This document shows positions 7,493 to 7,618 of a stretch of DNA of 7,618 bases, piece after piece. Position 1 is the stretch's first letter. Every line of letters begins with the position of its first letter. This DNA comes from JACCQS01 sp050999295 (GTDB lineage: Bacteria > Actinomycetota > Actinomycetes > Mycobacteriales > Geodermatophilaceae), in contig JBPCPI010000153.1 in NCBI GenBank assembly GCA_050999295.1, forward strand, positions 1-7,618, in the 5' to 3' direction. Made by a program: the position numbers and the translations under genes. Under the pieces are notes generated by a model. The model searched no databases and had not been told where the DNA came from. It saw only the letters and a program-made list of their open reading frames with translations.

Positions 7493-7520
7493 CCTTGGGT
7501 TCAAGGGGTCGTCGCAACAT
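7493..7520. mobile_element. Possible left end of an IS30-like insertion sequence
   Basis: The sequence CAAGGGGTCGTCGCAACA (7503-7520) lies about 20 bases before the transposase-like start. It resembles, from memory, the terminal inverted repeats of actinobacterial IS30-type elements. CCCTTG (7493-7498) and CAAGGG (7503-7508) also form a small palindrome across the presumed boundary. The other end and any target duplication are outside the window, so the call is tentative. Confidence 0.3.
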
Positions 7521-7540
7521 CCTGAGATTTGGAGTGTTGG

Positions 7541-7618
7541 ATGACTCGTCTTCCGCCTCGCCGTGATGATCAGCGGCGGTTCTGGCGTCTGATCGGTTCT
7601 GGGTCCTCGATCGAGCAG
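7541..7618 (+). CDS. Probable IS30-family transposase, N-terminal 26 codons only
   Basis: An ATG at 7541, preceded by GGAG (7531-7534) with a 6-base spacer, opens a frame that runs off the window edge. The visible protein includes RRFWRLIGSGSSIEQ, which resembles the start of IS30-type transposases of actinobacteria, where an R-x-x-F-W-x-x-I stretch with an S-x-E-x-A continuation forms the first helix of the helix-turn-helix that binds the IS ends. The catalytic DDE domain would lie beyond the window. A different helix-turn-helix protein is possible because only 26 residues are visible. Confidence 0.5.
   Translation, partial: MTRLPPRRDDQRRFWRLIGSGSSIEQ

Larger units (their letters stand above)
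7199..7540. other. 342-base leader region between helicase and transposase-like frame
   Basis: No gene is evident. On the minus strand this is the upstream region of the helicase. It holds its ribosome binding site (7213-7208), a tight hairpin made of AGCGCA (7289-7294) and TGCGCT (7298-7303), and an A-rich patch at 7270-7280. Further up it contains the perfect palindrome at 7463-7480 and the probable end of an insertion sequence near 7500. I see no convincing -35/-10 pair. Long 5' leaders are common on cold-shock helicase genes, which would fit but is not demonstrated. Confidence 0.5.

Overview
The window is GC-rich and reads as a piece of an actinomycete chromosome. The signs are strong G/C preference at third codon positions, GGAGG-type ribosome binding sites, a TTG start, and protein families typical of soil actinobacteria. 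No genus can be named from this alone. Two conserved housekeeping genes frame an accessory stretch: a phosphoglucomutase (pgm, 5' end outside the window) on the left and a DEAD-box RNA helicase on the right.

Layout. 1-1413 (+) is the C-terminal ~470 residues of alpha-D-glucose phosphoglucomutase. 1497-2237 (-) is a class I SAM-dependent methyltransferase whose C-terminal half looks frame-disturbed. 2238-2706 holds no convincing gene. 2707-3123 (-) is a small four-helix membrane protein resembling DUF6220. 3267-4133 (-) is a second, intact SAM-dependent methyltransferase. 4202-5329 (+) is a berberine-bridge-type FAD-linked oxidoreductase that has lost its N-terminal third of the FAD domain; its recognisable homology starts abruptly about 45 bases from the start codon of the divergent methyltransferase. 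5330-5695 holds a short, headless and tailless SRPBCC-type fragment, a long nested palindrome and a possible helicase terminator. 5696-7198 (-) is the DEAD-box helicase. 7199-7540 is its long leader plus a perfect 18-bp palindrome. 7541-7618 (+) is the first 26 codons of a probable IS30-type transposase, cut by the window edge.

Interpretation. The genes do not form one recognisable pathway. The two methyltransferases and the membrane protein lie on the same strand, but gaps of 143 and 469 bases argue against a tight operon. The middle (about 1.5-5.6 kb) looks like an insertion and decay zone between conserved genes: a headless oxidase, a gene crumb, a frame-disturbed methyltransferase, a gene-free tract, a dispersed-repeat-like palindrome and an insertion sequence at the right edge. 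I found no CRISPR array, tRNA or rRNA, and no convincing new defence or biosynthetic system. The best leads are the truncated oxidase junction, the SRPBCC fragment beside the TGATCA palindrome, and the 18-bp palindrome next to the insertion sequence.
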